From NCBI GenBank assembly GCA_905221605.1, contig CAJNDS010002097.1, positions 456,501 through 520,500 on the forward strand: a stretch of DNA of 64,000 nt. The letters are read 5' to 3'. Source of the stretch: Symbiodinium natans. Its lineage: Eukaryota; Sar; Dinophyceae; Suessiales; Symbiodiniaceae. Positions 22,068 through 33,667 of the stretch are shown piece by piece. Numbering within the stretch: the stretch's first letter is position 1; each line of letters begins with the position of its first letter. The notes below the pieces were generated by a model. The model did not search any database, was not told where the DNA came from, and saw only the letters and a list, made by a program, of their open reading frames with translations. The position numbers and the translations under genes were made by a program.

Positions 22068-24074
22068 CCCAAGAAAGAAACATGTACAACACCCGCAGAG
22101 CCGACCTAGGTAGGGTCTTCAACCAAGCTGCATGGCTTCTGCGGTGAGCTCTTGAACCCTGGCTTCATCCGTGGCCGCCTGCAGATTTGGAGGTTTAGGA
22201 TAGGGTTTAGGGTTTAGAGTTTAGAGTTTAGGGTTGAGGGTTTAGGGTTGAGGGTTTGGGGTTTAGGGTTGAGGGTTTAGGGCTGCAAAGGCTCATGGCT
22301 AAGAAGGACTAGAAGTAGGGTGGCCGTATGTATAACCTTGCTTGCTTGAGGTACACATCACTCTGCTGATGTTTTTGACTGCCCATGCACCTTCACGCAC
22401 ACCTCCAGCCTCTCGGTTGACAAAGCCCACCTAAAAACGGCTTAGTCATCCTTGTGCCGTATAGTTAAGGCTAGAGATACACGTGCCCCAACATTAGACC
22501 CCACTTTGCAGTTTCACGAAACTCTTGACACCCAACTCCCTAAACCCCCTAAACCACCTGAACCCCCGAGGCCCCCTAAAATCCCCTGAACTAACCACGA
22601 CCGCAACCACCATCCAGCCTCGAGGTAGTTTACCGCAAACCCTACCCTCAACCCCAAACCCTAAAAAAAAAACCTCAACCCTAAACCCTAAACTCTAAAC
22701 CCTAATCAAACCCCAAACCCCAAACCAAACCCCAAACCTCAAACCCTAAACCCCAAACCCCAAACCCCAAACCCTAAACCCCAAACCCTAAACCCTAGAC
22801 CCAGCCTTGATGGTTGCCTGGACCCGGGTCTCGGAAGCTTCGTCCAAGGCCTTTTTTGCGGCCTCGGGTGGCTGCGGCTTCTGCTTCCGAACGGCTACCT
22901 CGTTTGGGGTTTAAGGTTTAGGATTTAGGGTTTAGGAGTTAGGATTTAGGGTTTAGGGTTTGGGGCTTCGGGTTTAGGGTTTAGTTTAGGGTTTGGGGTT
23001 AGGGTCTGGGGTTTGGGATTTAATTTCATGCTTGTGGCGCAAAAAAGGGGGAATGACTCTCAGGGGAAGGCGAGCAGGCCCCTGGCAACCAATGAATGAG
23101 AAAGACATGTTATGGGAGAATTTGGGGTTCACAGAGACGAAGGAACTAAACCGTGACACGTCAACCCTAAACCCCAAACCCCAAAACCCCGAAACCCTAG
23201 ACCCCAAGACCTAAACCCCAAACCCTAAACCCCTAAACCCCTAAAAAACCCAATCCCCCAAACCCCAAACCCAAACCGCAAACCCGAAACCCTAAACTCC
23301 AAACCCAAAACCCTAACCCCAAAAGCCCCTAAACCCCAAAACCCAAACCCCAAACCCTAAACCCTCAACCCCAAACCCCAAACCCTAAACCCCAAAACCT
23401 AAACCCCAAATCCCAAACCCCAAACCCTAAACCCTCAGCCCCAAACCCTCAACCCCAAACCCTAAACCCCAAACCCTAAACCCCAAACCCTAAACCCCAA
23501 ACCCTAAAGCCCCCAAAACCCTAAGGAGCCTCCAGCGCGCGCTTCGCCTCCAGCGCTTCGGAGGCCTTTTGCCTCGCGGCCGCCAAGGCCTGGGACTCGG
23601 CATCCTCGGCCTTTGGCGCAGGGTTTATAGGGTTTGGGGTTTGGGGTTTAGGGTTTGGGGTTTAGGATTTGGGGTTTGGGGTTTAGGATTTGGGGTCGGG
23701 GTTGAGGGTTGAGGGTTGAGGGTTTGGGGTTTTGGCATCTTGGGGTTCAGGTGTTAAAGGCTGACACATCGAAATCCCAATCCTTAAGCCCTACGTTGAG
23801 GGCTTTTTGGGTGAGGCGACCAGGTCTAAAGGAATAACAGCTGGCAGAAGCTACTTTGTGGGCTTGGCCTGTACGCGAATCTGGTTTAGGGTTCAGGGTT
23901 TAGGGTTTAGGGTTTACGGTTAACCCTAAACTTTAAACCCTAAACCCTAAACCCTAAACCCCAAACCCCAAACCCCAAACCCCAAACCCTAAACCCTAAA
24001 CCCCTGCATCTTGAAACGCGCTGCTGGTACCTGGCCTCGTGCTTCGCAATTTCCGACTCACGAGCCTGCGCCAC
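20727..24074 (-). CDS. Coiled-coil protein, five 3' exons
   Basis: Exons in order: 24074-24018, 23610-23530, 22898-22806, 22178-22124 and 20827-20727 (stop TAA). They encode VAQARESEIAKHEARYQQR; AEDAESQALAAARQKASEAL...; VAVRKQKPQPPEAAKKALDE...; AATDEARVQELTAEAMQL; and ATEQAEHALRAVPAQSGDAI... The lengths are 57, 81, 93, 55 and 101 nt, and the phases join 0/0, 0/0, 0/0 and 1/1. Acceptors are CAG|G, AAG|G, GAG|G, CTGCAG|G and CCCCCCTCAG|A; donors are GT, GC, GC and GT. All five pieces share the same Ala/Glu/Lys/Gln-rich composition, independent evidence that they are one long coiled coil. The 5' end is not identified; the island at 24,660-24,750 is a possible upstream exon of uncertain strand. 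Confidence 0.7.
20840..21150. repeat. Higher-order repeat built of TTTAGGG variants
   Basis: A ~70-75 bp unit containing TTTCAGGGGGTGGGG, TATAGGG copies and GGGGCTTTGAGGATTTAGG recurs three times from about 20,855 to 21,020, followed by TTGAGGG and TTTAGGG runs. Tandem duplication of a composite unit is visible directly. Confidence 0.85.
21709..21796. mobile_element. Hairpin repeat, family 3
   Basis: Inverted ends CGGATGTTCCCCCTT and AGGGGGAACATCCC(AAG) enclose a ~60 bp loop. A second full copy lies at 54,132-54,227 and a right-end fragment at about 20,215-20,236. Confidence 0.75.
22030..22062. repeat. (TC)n microsatellite
   Basis: About 16 TC units inside an intron of the coiled-coil gene on the opposite strand (GA on the sense strand). 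Confidence 0.95.
23165..23515. repeat. Long CCCCAAA/CCCTAAA mixed tract
   Basis: Mostly the TTTGGGG variant (CCCCAAA on this strand), alternating with CCCTAAA. It occupies the 5' part of the intron between the second and third exons of the coiled-coil gene. Confidence 0.9.
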
Positions 24075-25272
24075 CTGCAGTTCATGAGTTTGCCCGGTTT
24101 AGGGGTTAGGGTTTGGGGTTTAGGGTTTAGGGTTTGGGGTTGTTTGGGGTTGTTTAGGGTTTAGGGCTACCCCCCCCCCTAGGTTCCCCCCTAAATAACC
24201 TGAACTAAGCTAAACTATCCCTAAGTAGCCTGAATTATGGGGGGGAACCCTAAACCCTAAAGAGGGGGTAGTAGTAGGGGAATTCAGGGGCCGTTGGCAA
24301 GGGCGCAGCTTTTGGACAGCCCTTTCGGGTTCACCGGGGGGGTTCTCATTAGAAGGGTATATGGGCTCTGTCCGCCTCTCTGTAATGTTTTTTGTGCCAA
24401 AAGACACCCAATGTACACACTCACCACTGTTTATCAGGAACTCTAGATGATGAATGCACTCATCGATAACAAATGCCCTGTTTCACACAGCAGATATGGG
24501 CCCTTTAGCCCCAAACCCCAAACCCCAAACCCAAAACCCTATAACCCCAAACCCTAAACCCCAAAACCCCAAGCCCTAAACCCCAAACCCTAACCTTAAA
24601 CCCCAAACCCTAAGACCCTAAACCCTAAACCCCACACCCTCAACCCTACACCCTAGCTTCAGTCTCCGAGGTGCCGCGCGCGAAAGATGGGTCTCAGAGA
24701 CGTTTCGACCCCCGGGGGCCTCCGCGGAGTCGCCCGACGCCGAAGGAAAGTTAGGGTTAAGGGTTTAGGGTTCAGGGTTTACGGTTTAGGGTTTGGGGGA
24801 TTTAGGGTTTAGGACTTAGGGTTTTGGAGCTGGAGGGTTATACGTCAGGTTGAAGGGTTGTAGGGTTTAGGGTTTAGGGTTTAGGTTTAGGGTTTAGGGT
24901 TTAGGGTTTTGGGATTTTAGGGCCTAATCAACGCTGCGCAGTTGGCTCCCCAGGCAGTGAGCCTACTTAAAACCCCAGTTAGAAGCACCCATGTCACCCA
25001 AGGCAAAAGACCCTGCTACAGTCTATAATATATAGTATACAGTATGTAATATATAATACATAATCTATAATATAGAATATATAATATAGAATATATAATC
25101 TAAAAGTACGTCCTAACTGTCAAGTGACGCTCTTGCGAAAGGCTAGGGTTTTCGGGCTTGGGGCTTGGGAATTTTGAGGGTGTATGAGGTTGACCCTAAA
25201 CCCTAAACCCTAAACCCTAAACCCTAAACCCTAAACCCTAAACCCCAAACCCCAAACCCTAAAACCCTAAGC

Positions 25273-27665
25273 CCGGAAGTGCACATCTGGCCCCGGTCCT
25301 CCGCATGATCGGCGGCCGTCGTACTTGCAGTTGTCGCCGCCGTGGTGGAAGATGACATTGGGGTGGTTGATGGCGTGGATGTCACTGGTGACGAAGTGGA
25401 GGACAAAGGGGAAGAGGAAGAGGAGGAGGAGGCGGAGGAGGAGGAGGAGGTTGAGGTGTTGAAGGCAGGGGATGTGGTGCCTGGAGATGTGCCTTGGAGC
25501 CGAGGCGAAGGAGAGGAAGTGCTTGGGCTGGGGCTGGGCGCTGAGCTGGTGGTCGCTGTGGCGCCCGAAACCTCGCTGGTGGTGTGTGGAGGCGATGTGG
25601 AGCCAGCGCCGGCCGTGGAAGTGACCGCAGCAGCCTCGGAGGTGGTCTTCGACCCTGGGCCTCCGGTGGCGTTGGAGGGCAAGACGGGGGTGTCTGCAGG
25701 TGTAGTGCTGGAGCTGCTGCTGGGGGTCGAGAAGCTGGGCATCGGACTTGTGGATGTCACAGATTCTTGACCTAAGGTTGTGCTGTCTTCCTGGCTTGTC
25801 GTAGCCGGACTCCTTGTGGTCGGCTCCGTGCGCATGCCCTCAGCAGCTGATGTAATTTCGGGTCCAGCCGTCGTGTGCGCGGGCGAGGAGGTAGACTCTT
25901 CCGAGGCGCCCCGGGTAGTGCCGGTAGTGCCGGTAGTGCTGGTAGTGCCGGTGGTGCCGGTGGTGCCGGTAGTGCCGGTGGTCGGGGTGCCTGAGTCTGA
26001 GTCCTTCTCCTCTCCCCCGGCGCGAGTCGTCTGTTCCGAAGGGCCAAGCGTCGTCTGCGTCTTTGACGCGGACTCCTTAGTAGCCCAGTAAGCATATTCT
26101 AATAAGGGCACCCTTTTTCTGCTTGGTTACATTATAAGGGAACCCAGAACCAAAAAAAAGTAAAGGGTACCACCTGGGCCACCAAGACTCCGAGGTTGTG
26201 GTGGTGTTTCCATGGCTTGCAGTGCCTATACTCCCCTTAGAACCTTAAAAGAAATACCATGTTTAACATCCTCTTGGGATTTATATAAACAAAAATAAGA
26301 AGGGTTTAGGGTTTAGGGTTTAGGGTTTGGGGCTTAGGGTTTGGGGTTTAGGGTTTAGGGTTTGGGGTTTGGGGTTTGGGGGGGTTTAGGGTTTAGGGAA
26401 CAAAAATTCCCAAGGGGGATAGAGGTGCTTCCAGCGCTGCCATGCCCTGTGGGCGAAGCGAGCTCCGGGTCCGTTGGGGGGTCCAGGGACTCGAAGTTGT
26501 AGTCGAGCTCCTCCGGTGGGGTAAGTAAGATGCAGGGAGGAGCCCTAAACCCTAAACCCTAAACCCTAAACTCTAAACCCTAAACCCTAAACCCTAAACC
26601 CTAAGCAGGTGGGTTCAAGACACGACTCTGTAAGGTCAGCGCATCCCTGAACTGCTACATGACGTAAACTTGAGGACTCTTGTTTCGCACCCAACAAGCT
26701 CAGTTCAAAACTCGACACTTGGTAGCCCGGGAACCATACTTTAATGAGGGCACCCTTCTTCGGGTTGGTTACTTTTTAAGGGAGACCTTGAACCAAAACA
26801 AGTGAAGAAGGGTTCATATAGCGGCCTTGGCAACTAGAATAGGGTTTTGGGGCTAGTATAGTATATTTATATAGGGACCATGGGGGGAATATTATTGGTA
26901 ATTCTCCCGACCCCTATATTGCCACAGGGCTACCAAGTAACCGTAAACCCTAGACCCTGCACCCTAAACCCTAAACCCCAAACACCACTAAGCAAAAGGA
27001 CATGTTCCGTCGCCCAGCCTCCGGGAGGACTTGGCCCTTCGTCTGACGGCGCGTCTGCACAAAGAGAGCTCCGGAACTCCTGGTTGCAGCTGTTAAGGGG
27101 GTTCTGGGGGGTTTAGGGTTTAGGGTTTAGGGTTTAGGGTTTAGGGTTTAGGGTTTAGGGTTTAGGGTTTAGGGTTTAGGGTTTAGGGTTTAGGGTTTAG
27201 GGTCCAGGGTTTAGGGTCCAGGGTTTAGGGTTTAGGGTCCAGGGTTTAGGGATTAGGGAGGGTTTTGAGGGTTTAGGGACCAGGAAACCCTCTCAACCCT
27301 GTACCCTAAACTTCAGGAGTCTCAAGCAACCCTAAACCCCTCAAGAAGTTTCAAGGATTGGGATGCCCAGCTGCTTGCCAAGGAGTTACATCTTGGTGAG
27401 GGCTCAGGATATTAGGGTGTTAACTCTAGGGTTTTAGTTTATAGGTTTATAGGATGTATGAGGTTTTACATGGTTTGCAGGGTCTACTGGCAGTTTACAG
27501 GGCTTATAGGGTGTATGCTTTAACGTTAGGGCATCGGCTTTGAGACCGTCTAGCGCCAGCAAAGTGCGTCCTCGTGATGTTGCACCGCTCCAATGTGCAA
27601 GACTCAGCCGCAATGTTCGTTACCAGAGTAGTGACACACACCGCTACCAAAGTGGCAGAGATCAT
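25273..27665 (-). CDS. Candidate secreted or surface mucin-like protein (Ser/Thr-rich), several exons
   Basis: The main exon, 26075-25273, encodes about 267 residues of Thr/Ser/Pro-rich sequence with TGTTGTTGTTGTTSTTGTT and poly-Ser runs, starting at a TACTAAG|GAG acceptor and ending at a GG|GCTTAG donor. Upstream on the same strand, 26544-about 26406 reads EELDYNFESLDPPTDPELAS after a TTTAG|GG edge. Further up, an ATG at 27665 opens MISATLVAVCVTTLVTNIAA, a textbook signal peptide with a likely Ala-Glu-Ser cleavage region. Low-complexity Thr/Ser domains of this kind carry O-glycans in secreted proteins generally. That the three exons are one gene is inference from strand, order and compatible function; phases were not all closed. 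Confidence 0.5.
26076..26186. mobile_element. Hairpin repeat, family 1, ending at an exon boundary
   Basis: Ends CTTAGTAGCCCAGTAAGC and GGGCCACCAAG; it shares TAATAAGGGCACCC, TTGGTTAC and GGGAACCCAGAACC with other copies. On the minus strand its last bases CTACTAAG provide the AG acceptor of the Ser/Thr-rich exon. Confidence 0.75.
26718..26833. mobile_element. Hairpin repeat, family 1
   Basis: It begins CTTGGTAGCCCGGGAACC, has the shared GAGGGCACCCTTCTT and GGTTGGTTAC block, and ends GCCTTGGCAACTAG with a degraded terminus. Confidence 0.65.
27105..27260. repeat. TTTAGGG tract with spread TCCAGGG variant
   Basis: About 14 perfect units followed by TTTAGGG alternating with TCCAGGG (three copies). 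Confidence 0.95.
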
Positions 27666-29469
27666 CTGCTCGAGCAGGTGGGCGCAAAGCAGGTCTAGTA
27701 TCAGGCAGACGCGGGCAATAAACCCTTCACAGTCATCTACGAATCTATGTAGTGCAGCGTTGCCTTGTTGGGTTTAAGACATTGCAAGTCTACAGTCGAA
27801 TACTCCGAGCTTATGAACCACCAACATCGTCATAACAAGCACTCAGTATCCCTCAGCCACGGTCAACTATCTCACCTGAAAGGCTGCAACGAAAGGGCCC
27901 AAACAAGGTGGCATGTGGGTAGTTCTCTAATAATTAGGGTCCCTTTGTGGGTACCATTGTAAGGGGGCACCCTTCAAGAAGGGATCCCCAATTTAGGAAA
28001 CTACGCACATTCACTTAGAAGACTTGCTGGGGTGTAGTGTAGGGTCCAAGGTATTCCCTTCAGTGATCCTAAACCCTAAACCCTAAACCCTAAACCCTAA
28101 ACCCTAAACCCTAAACCCTAAATCGCGGCTCCAGGGCTTGGGGCTTCTTCACACGGGTATGAGGCGTCAGTGCGATATCTTGGTTGGGTAGCTACTTTCA
28201 ACTGCCTCTTTGAGGCAACAGAAAAGAAGCAGCTCATCGGCAAAACCAACAACAATAGCAACAGCACCAACGACAACAACAAAAACAAAAACAAGAGTAG
28301 TAAGACGGCCAAAAAACAACGAAAAACGAGGATACATGGAATAACCTGAAGCTTCAAGTGCTGTCCCTCCAAGCTTCCCTTCAGGACTTCAGGACACAGG
28401 GTGTCAGTCGGGGCGGTTCCTTCTGTAGAGGGTTTAGGGTTTAGGGTTCAGGTGATTTCAGAAACCCTAAACCCTAAACCCCAATTGTAGAGCTTCGAGC
28501 CTGCCCAGGAAGGGTAACTAGGGAAGGGAGGGGAGGGAGGTGGGGAGGGGAGGGAGGGGAATGGTGGCTCCCTTTTTGGGCTCAAAGTTCCGGACTCAGG
28601 GTTCAGGGTTCAGGGTTCAGGGTTTAGGGTTTAGGGTTTAGGGTCTAGGGTTTAGGGTTTAGGGGGCTGCTCGCTGCTTTCTCGGCGTGGCCGCACATGC
28701 TTGTGTCCTAGCAGCTAACACGAATTGACAGCCAAGCAAGGAGCCACACAAAATATTCCAGCTTGGGCCTTACGCTTCGGGGCGTTTAGGGTTTCGGGTT
28801 ATTCGCTCCAGACTTTTGTGCACAAGCACGGCCTTCCAAATCCAAACTTTGGCCGTAGCTCGATCCGGATGCACGTGGAATTCCGCTGTGTTGGCCTGTT
28901 TGGCGCCTAAAGAGGACCTGCCATCAAACGCATGCTTTGCACGTCTCTGCATGCATGGCATCATCAGAAGTCCCATTTAGCTCCCATCATCCTATGTTCA
29001 CAAGCTATGTCACATGAGTTCCTGTACACATTTGCTTGCAAGACAAATTATCCAGCACCGCCCTCTGGACTCAAAGCAACGTCTGCAATGTGTAGAGCTT
29101 CAAGGTCCGCAATCTCCCCCTGCCTGCAAACCTGGAAACCTGGAAATCGAAGGCCTGGTTGTTGTCGGATAAGGGAGTTTAGAGATTCCTTGGTCGAGTA
29201 TTGTGCTGGACCCAGGTGCAATGCCTTTCACCGAGGCATCGGCGACTCGCTCAATAGGAAGCTGGCTGTACAAGGTCATGTCGCAATGCTGCGCTGTGGT
29301 CACACCCCGTGGGCCTTCAAATGGCCCATGGGGAGATATTGCAAATCCTTAAAACAGGAAGCCTCTGGAACCTCTGCCTCTTGTCGCGCTGTGTAGCGAC
29401 CGAGGCACACTGAAACCCTCTGTAAACCCTAAACTTAAACAGTGCCCGAAGCAGGCGTTCTTCCTGCCT

Positions 29470-31430
29470 TCAGTAGTCGGGTGGATAGCACCCGTGCTCC
29501 TCGAAGTAGCAGGCGTCTTCCTGTGGGCAGGTGGCCCTAAACCCTAAACCCCTAACCCCTAAACCCTAAACACTAAACCCTGGGGTTGCTTTGAGTTACT
29601 TAAGCTTGGTAGCTGAAACTCCGAGAACCTGGGAAATAGGGCTTAGGGCACAGGGCTTAGAAGAGTTTGGGTTTAGGGTTTAGGGTTTATAGGCTTTAGG
29701 GTTTAGGGTTTAGGGTTTAGGGTCGGGTTTAGGGTTTAGGGTTTAGGGTTTAGGATTTAGGGTTTAGGGTTTAGGGTTTAGGGTTTAGGGTTTAGGGTTT
29801 AGGGTTTAGGGTTTAGGCCTGAAACAGCTCCGTCAGATACTCATCCTCCGGGTCGTGCGAGACTTTGCTGGCCAGCGGGACCTCGGAAGCACTAAGCCGT
29901 AGACGCAGGTGGGCTTCAGAGTTTGGGGGATGCTAGAACCGCAACACGACCTACATGCGGGATCATGGGTAGTTAAAAGTTCTTAGGTAACCTCCTAAAC
30001 ACTACACCCTACACCCTACACCCTACACCCTAAACCCTAAACCCTCAACCCTAAACCCTAAACCGTAAACCGTCCAGTCCAAGTACCCTCCAGCAAGGCT
30101 CTGTCTAGGCCCTAATCGGTCAAGGGCTTGCTAGGATGGCCCTGAAAACCCTCTGAAAAACGTTCCTGCGTATGATCCTCTTAAACCCAACAAGGGAACA
30201 CAACAAATGTCTCAAGGGCCTATATGCGTGCTTCGTGTCTACCAGTGGTTTAGGGTTCAGGGCCCAGGGTTGAGAGGTTGGGGTTTAGGAGTTTAGGGGT
30301 TTAGGGATTTAGGGGTTTAGGGGTTTAGGGTTTATGGGGCACGATCCGAGTGTGGCCCGCCAACCCCGAAAACCTCAACCCCCAAAATGCCACAGCCCAA
30401 ACTCCTAAACACAAAAAACCTCGAGCTTCAGGCTTTCTGTGAGGCTTGCCACCCTGAAAGCCTGAAACCCTAAACCCTAAACCCTAAACCTAAACCCCAA
30501 ACCCCAAACCCCAAACCCTAAACCCCAAACCCTAAACCCTAAACCCTAACACATCTGAGGCTTCGTGGTGTGACCGGTTTCGGCTTTCTGGGCTGATGGT
30601 TTGTGGTCCTTAGGGTGTAGGGCTTCAGGAGAGTCTAGGGCGTAGCCTTAACCCTAAACCCTAAACCCCAAACCCTAAACCCTAAACCCTAAACCCTGAA
30701 CCCTGAACCCTAAACCCTAAACCCAGTTTAAGGTGTAGGGTTTAGGGTTTCAGGGCTTCAGGGGGTTGAGGGGTCCTGGCTTAGGGTCTCCTTGGAGGTT
30801 CAGGGTACTGGTACTCTTAATAACCCAATCATGACTGTACTTATAGCCCACTTCTGAGCCCCTTAAGTGCCCAAACATGGCTATAATTGGGTTATAAGTA
30901 CAGTACAGTTAGTATTGGGTTAATAAGTACCATGAACCTCCAAGCAGGTAACATGGCCCAAGGCGCCAAACGCCGCATTGTCTCCATCACCCGCTGCGCC
31001 TTCCATGCACGTGGAAGCTGAAGCACTTCCCAGGCCCGGGTTTAGGGTTTAGGGTTTAGGGTTTAGGGTTTAGGGTTTAGGGTTTAGGGTTTAGGGTTTA
31101 GGGTTTAGGGTTTAGGGTTTAGGGTTAGGGTTTAGGGTTTAGGGAATTTAGGGATGCATGCTGTGTTTGCATCAAAGAGATCAAAGACTGAAAGACCGCA
31201 CTTGGTAGGTCTTGCTATCAGCCCCGAGCTCAGAGCTTCCAACAGGAACAGAACTCCCCTTAAGCTGCGATCGCCCGGCGATGGATCTTCCAATAAGAGT
31301 GCTTGTTTTTGACACAGGCACTAAGAGGTCTTCAGTTGGCAGGCATATCGGCGCTGTCTTCTTGTACTTAGGCCGAATCCTACCCAAGATGGCACCCTGC
31401 CATGCCCGGAATGAGTTCATCGAGTCGAAC
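29470..31430 (-). CDS. Multi-exon gene, 3' end defined, product unknown
   Basis: Last exon 29520-29470 has a CCCACAG|G acceptor and reads EDACYFEEHGCYPPDY then TGA. The exon before it, 29913-29819, reads SASEVPLASKVSHDPEDEYL and TELFQ with donor TTTCAG|GC, joining in phase 0. Further 5', an island at about 31036-30950 reads EVLQLPRAWKAQRVMETMRR and ends where a family-2 hairpin begins. 31430 to about 31196 starts GTCAG|G and reads FDSMNSFRAWQGAILGRIRP then a Thr/Ser/Val-rich tail. The two last exons are firm as a pair; attachment of the two 5' islands is inference. The Cys-rich acidic terminus is distinctive but not a family I can name. Confidence 0.55.
29665..29817. repeat. TTTAGGG tract, about 20 units
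   Basis: Two nearly perfect blocks broken by TCGGG. On the sense strand of the minus gene, the intron next to the last exon begins with the complementary CCCTAAA form, so telomere-like introns occur in both orientations. Confidence 0.95.
30133..30232. mobile_element. Hairpin repeat, family 5, uninterrupted copy
   Basis: It carries AGGATGGCCCTGAAAACCC, TATGATCCTCTTAAACCC directly followed by AACAAGGGAACA, and CTCAAGGGCCTA. It is the reference copy showing that the 35.4 kb copy has an insertion. Confidence 0.65.
30791..30944. mobile_element. Hairpin repeat, family 2, full length
   Basis: Inverted ends CTTGGAGGTTCAGGGTACT and AGTACCATGAACCTCCAAG enclose ~115 bp with internal inverted segments. 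A GC dinucleotide at its minus-strand entry would be the donor of the adjacent candidate exon. Confidence 0.8.
31038..31145. repeat. TTTAGGG tract, about 15 units
   Basis: Near-perfect units next to a minus-strand candidate exon. Confidence 0.95.
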
Positions 31431-32117
31431 CTGACTCAGCAATTTCAGATGCACGGCTGTCTCAGTAGCAATCATAGCTCTTAGGGTTCTGTCAGTCCGT
31501 AAACCCTAAACTTCAAACCCTAAACACCCCAGGGTTTAGGGTTCTTTTGGACGGGGTGTGCAGAACGAGGTTCTCTCCGGAGACTCTCAGGAACCCCGGA
31601 GACTCTTAAACCTTCAAACTCACTCCAAACCCTTCTAAGACTGACCCAAAGGAGCGTCCTAAGCCCTAAACCCTAACCCTAAACCCTAAACCCTAAACCC
31701 TAACCCTAAGTCTAAACCCTAAACTACTCGGCTACCGGTCTCATCCGGGTTTTCATGGTGCCTCAAGGCTTAAGGTTTGGTGGTTGAGGGTTTGAGAGTT
31801 TAGGGGGTTCAAGGGGTTGAAGGGGTTTACGATCAGCCTAGACCCTAAACCCTAAACCCTAAACCCCAAACCCTACACCCTAAACCCTAAACCCTAAACC
31901 CTAAACCCGAAACCCTAAACCCGCCTGCGCACAACAACAAGAAAACCATTGAAAAACTGCTACCTGATACTGCCCAACGTAACCTTACTTGGACTGGGTC
32001 TTTGGACTCTGGCTGTTGGCATGTGTCTTTTATCGGGTTTAGGGTTTAGGAGGTTTGGGGTTTAGGGGGGGTAGGGGTTTAGGGTTTAGGGCTTGGGGGG
32101 TTTAGGGCTATCTTAAG

Positions 32118-32635
32118 GAGCAGCTTGGTACTTATCCAGTCCCTCTATTCGGCCACATCCGTGCGCGCGGACATGTCAAGGCTTCCCGGCCTCTCGCTCG
32201 TTGAGCTCATGGCCTCTGCTGAAGGGGGTTTAGGGTTTCAGGGTTTTAGGGTTTTAGGGTTTTAGGGTTTTAGGGTTTTGGGGTTTTGGGGTTTAAGGGT
32301 TTAGGGTTTAGGGCTTAGGAAACAGTGAAGGTTGGTACGCAGACTGGTTTCGAAAGCTTCGAGAGCAGCCACGGCCCGATTGTGGACGGCCTTCGAACAC
32401 TTTTATCCCAGCCCACGCTGTGGGGACCAAGCCCAAGCTCAATTCAATTGCCTACAAAACCTTTTGCCGTCCAGTGATTGAGGGGCTTCCTTCACAAGGC
32501 CCATTGGTCAGGAGGGTTCCAGAATTGGGGGTCAGCATTTCGGGGTGCAGGGGTGTGGGCATGGCTACGCGCAGGGTCAAGAGGTTTAGGCCCTGCAGGG
32601 TGCAGAGCGCAGCACTTGGGTCTAAGCTTCAGTAA
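32118..32635 (+). CDS. Two plus-strand candidate exons
   Basis: Exon 32118-about 32227: CTTAAG|G edge, reading SSLVLIQSLYSATSVRADMS and RLPGLSLVELMASAEG with high GC3. Exon 32329-32635: GTGAAG|GT edge, reading WYADWFRKLREQPRPDCGRP and later TKPKLNSIAYKTFCRPVIEG, ending at TAA (32,633-32,635) or at an earlier donor. Separated by a TTTAGGG/TTTTAGGG tract. Family not recognised. Confidence 0.45.
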
Positions 32636-33218
32636 GGTCTAGGGTTTAGGGTTTAGGGTTTAGGGTTTATAGGGTATAGGGTTTAGGGTTTACGGCTTAG
32701 GGTTTAGGGTTTAGGGTTTAGGGTTTAGGGCCCTAAGGGTACACGGATCTCCAAGATGCGCCTTGACGCCGCGTTGACCAGATGATGTCGGAGCCCAGCG
32801 CCAACTCCTTGCTGAGGAGCTCAGGGTGTGGTATCCTTGTAGTATTTAGGGTTTAGGGTTTGGGGTTTAGGGTTTAGGGTTGAGGGTTTGTCTACTTTTT
32901 GCTTCAGAACTGCTTCAGATCCCCAAACAAGTACAGAATGACAATCCCTATACTGCCCTTATAAGGAGGAAATTTCTATCTTTTGAGGGGTTCAGGCAAA
33001 CCAGGAATTCGGGTTTCAGGCTTCGGGTTTAGGACAGAGCTCAAGGGTGTTAAGGGTTGGGAGCTGCAAGAGTTTGAGGACTTGAGGGGTTTAAGGTTAA
33101 GGGTTGAGGGTGTTGGGCTGAGGGTTTATACTGTAGGGTTTAGGGATCAGGGAAGAGGTTGGGCTCAGGGATGGTGGGGGAGGTTTACGACGGCCGAGTG
33201 CCTCCAAGCCGGAGATTT

Positions 33219-33358
33219 CTTGGAGGTTCATGGTACTTATTAACCTATTCTAACTGTACAAAAAAGGGTACCTATAACCATATTCGGGCAGCTGCGGGGC
33301 TTATAAGTGGGTGACAAGTGCAGTCATAATTGGACAACAAGTACCATGAACCTCCAAG
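33219..33358. mobile_element. Hairpin repeat, family 2, full length
   Basis: Ends CTTGGAGGTTCATGGTACTT and AGTACCATGAACCTCCAAG, followed by TA. The mid-part has diverged. Confidence 0.8.
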
Positions 33359-33479
33359 TACGGATGAAGGCTCATGGATTTGGCGCTTCGCAAGGAATTT
33401 GGGACTCAGGCCAAGCATTCGGAGTGTCACGAATACATAAGACCTGGCTTGATGTGGGGTAACTATCGCCCTCATTGGT

Positions 33480-33598
33480 TATAACCTTATATCGTTGGTA
33501 CTCATAACCTTATATATTTGGTACTTATAAGCTTATATATATATATATTACTCATAACCTTATATATTTGGTACTTATATACATTTGGTACTTATAAC
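33480..33598. repeat. Tandem A/T-rich repeat (TATATTTGGTACTTATAA type)
   Basis: Four to five degenerate copies of a ~24-base unit containing CATAACCTTATAT and TTGGTACT, plus a TA run. Confidence 0.8.
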
Positions 33599-33667
33599 TA
33601 GGCATCCAGCAGCTGCCAAGGTGCTTCCACTTCCGTAATGCACAAATGGTGACCTCGGCTTGAGGTT

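Noticed and set aside
28118-28372. Leu-rich minus-strand frame resembling a membrane protein
   Set aside because: The Leu run is the complement of CAA/AAC-rich DNA and the frame begins at TTG. The plus strand could encode an Asn/Lys-rich tail instead, but neither is supported.
28932-29396. 154-codon plus-strand open frame (and a 67-codon minus-strand one inside it)
   Set aside because: The composition is plausible, but there is no splice edge, no neighbouring exon in phase and no clear codon bias; I could not choose a strand, so I left it out.
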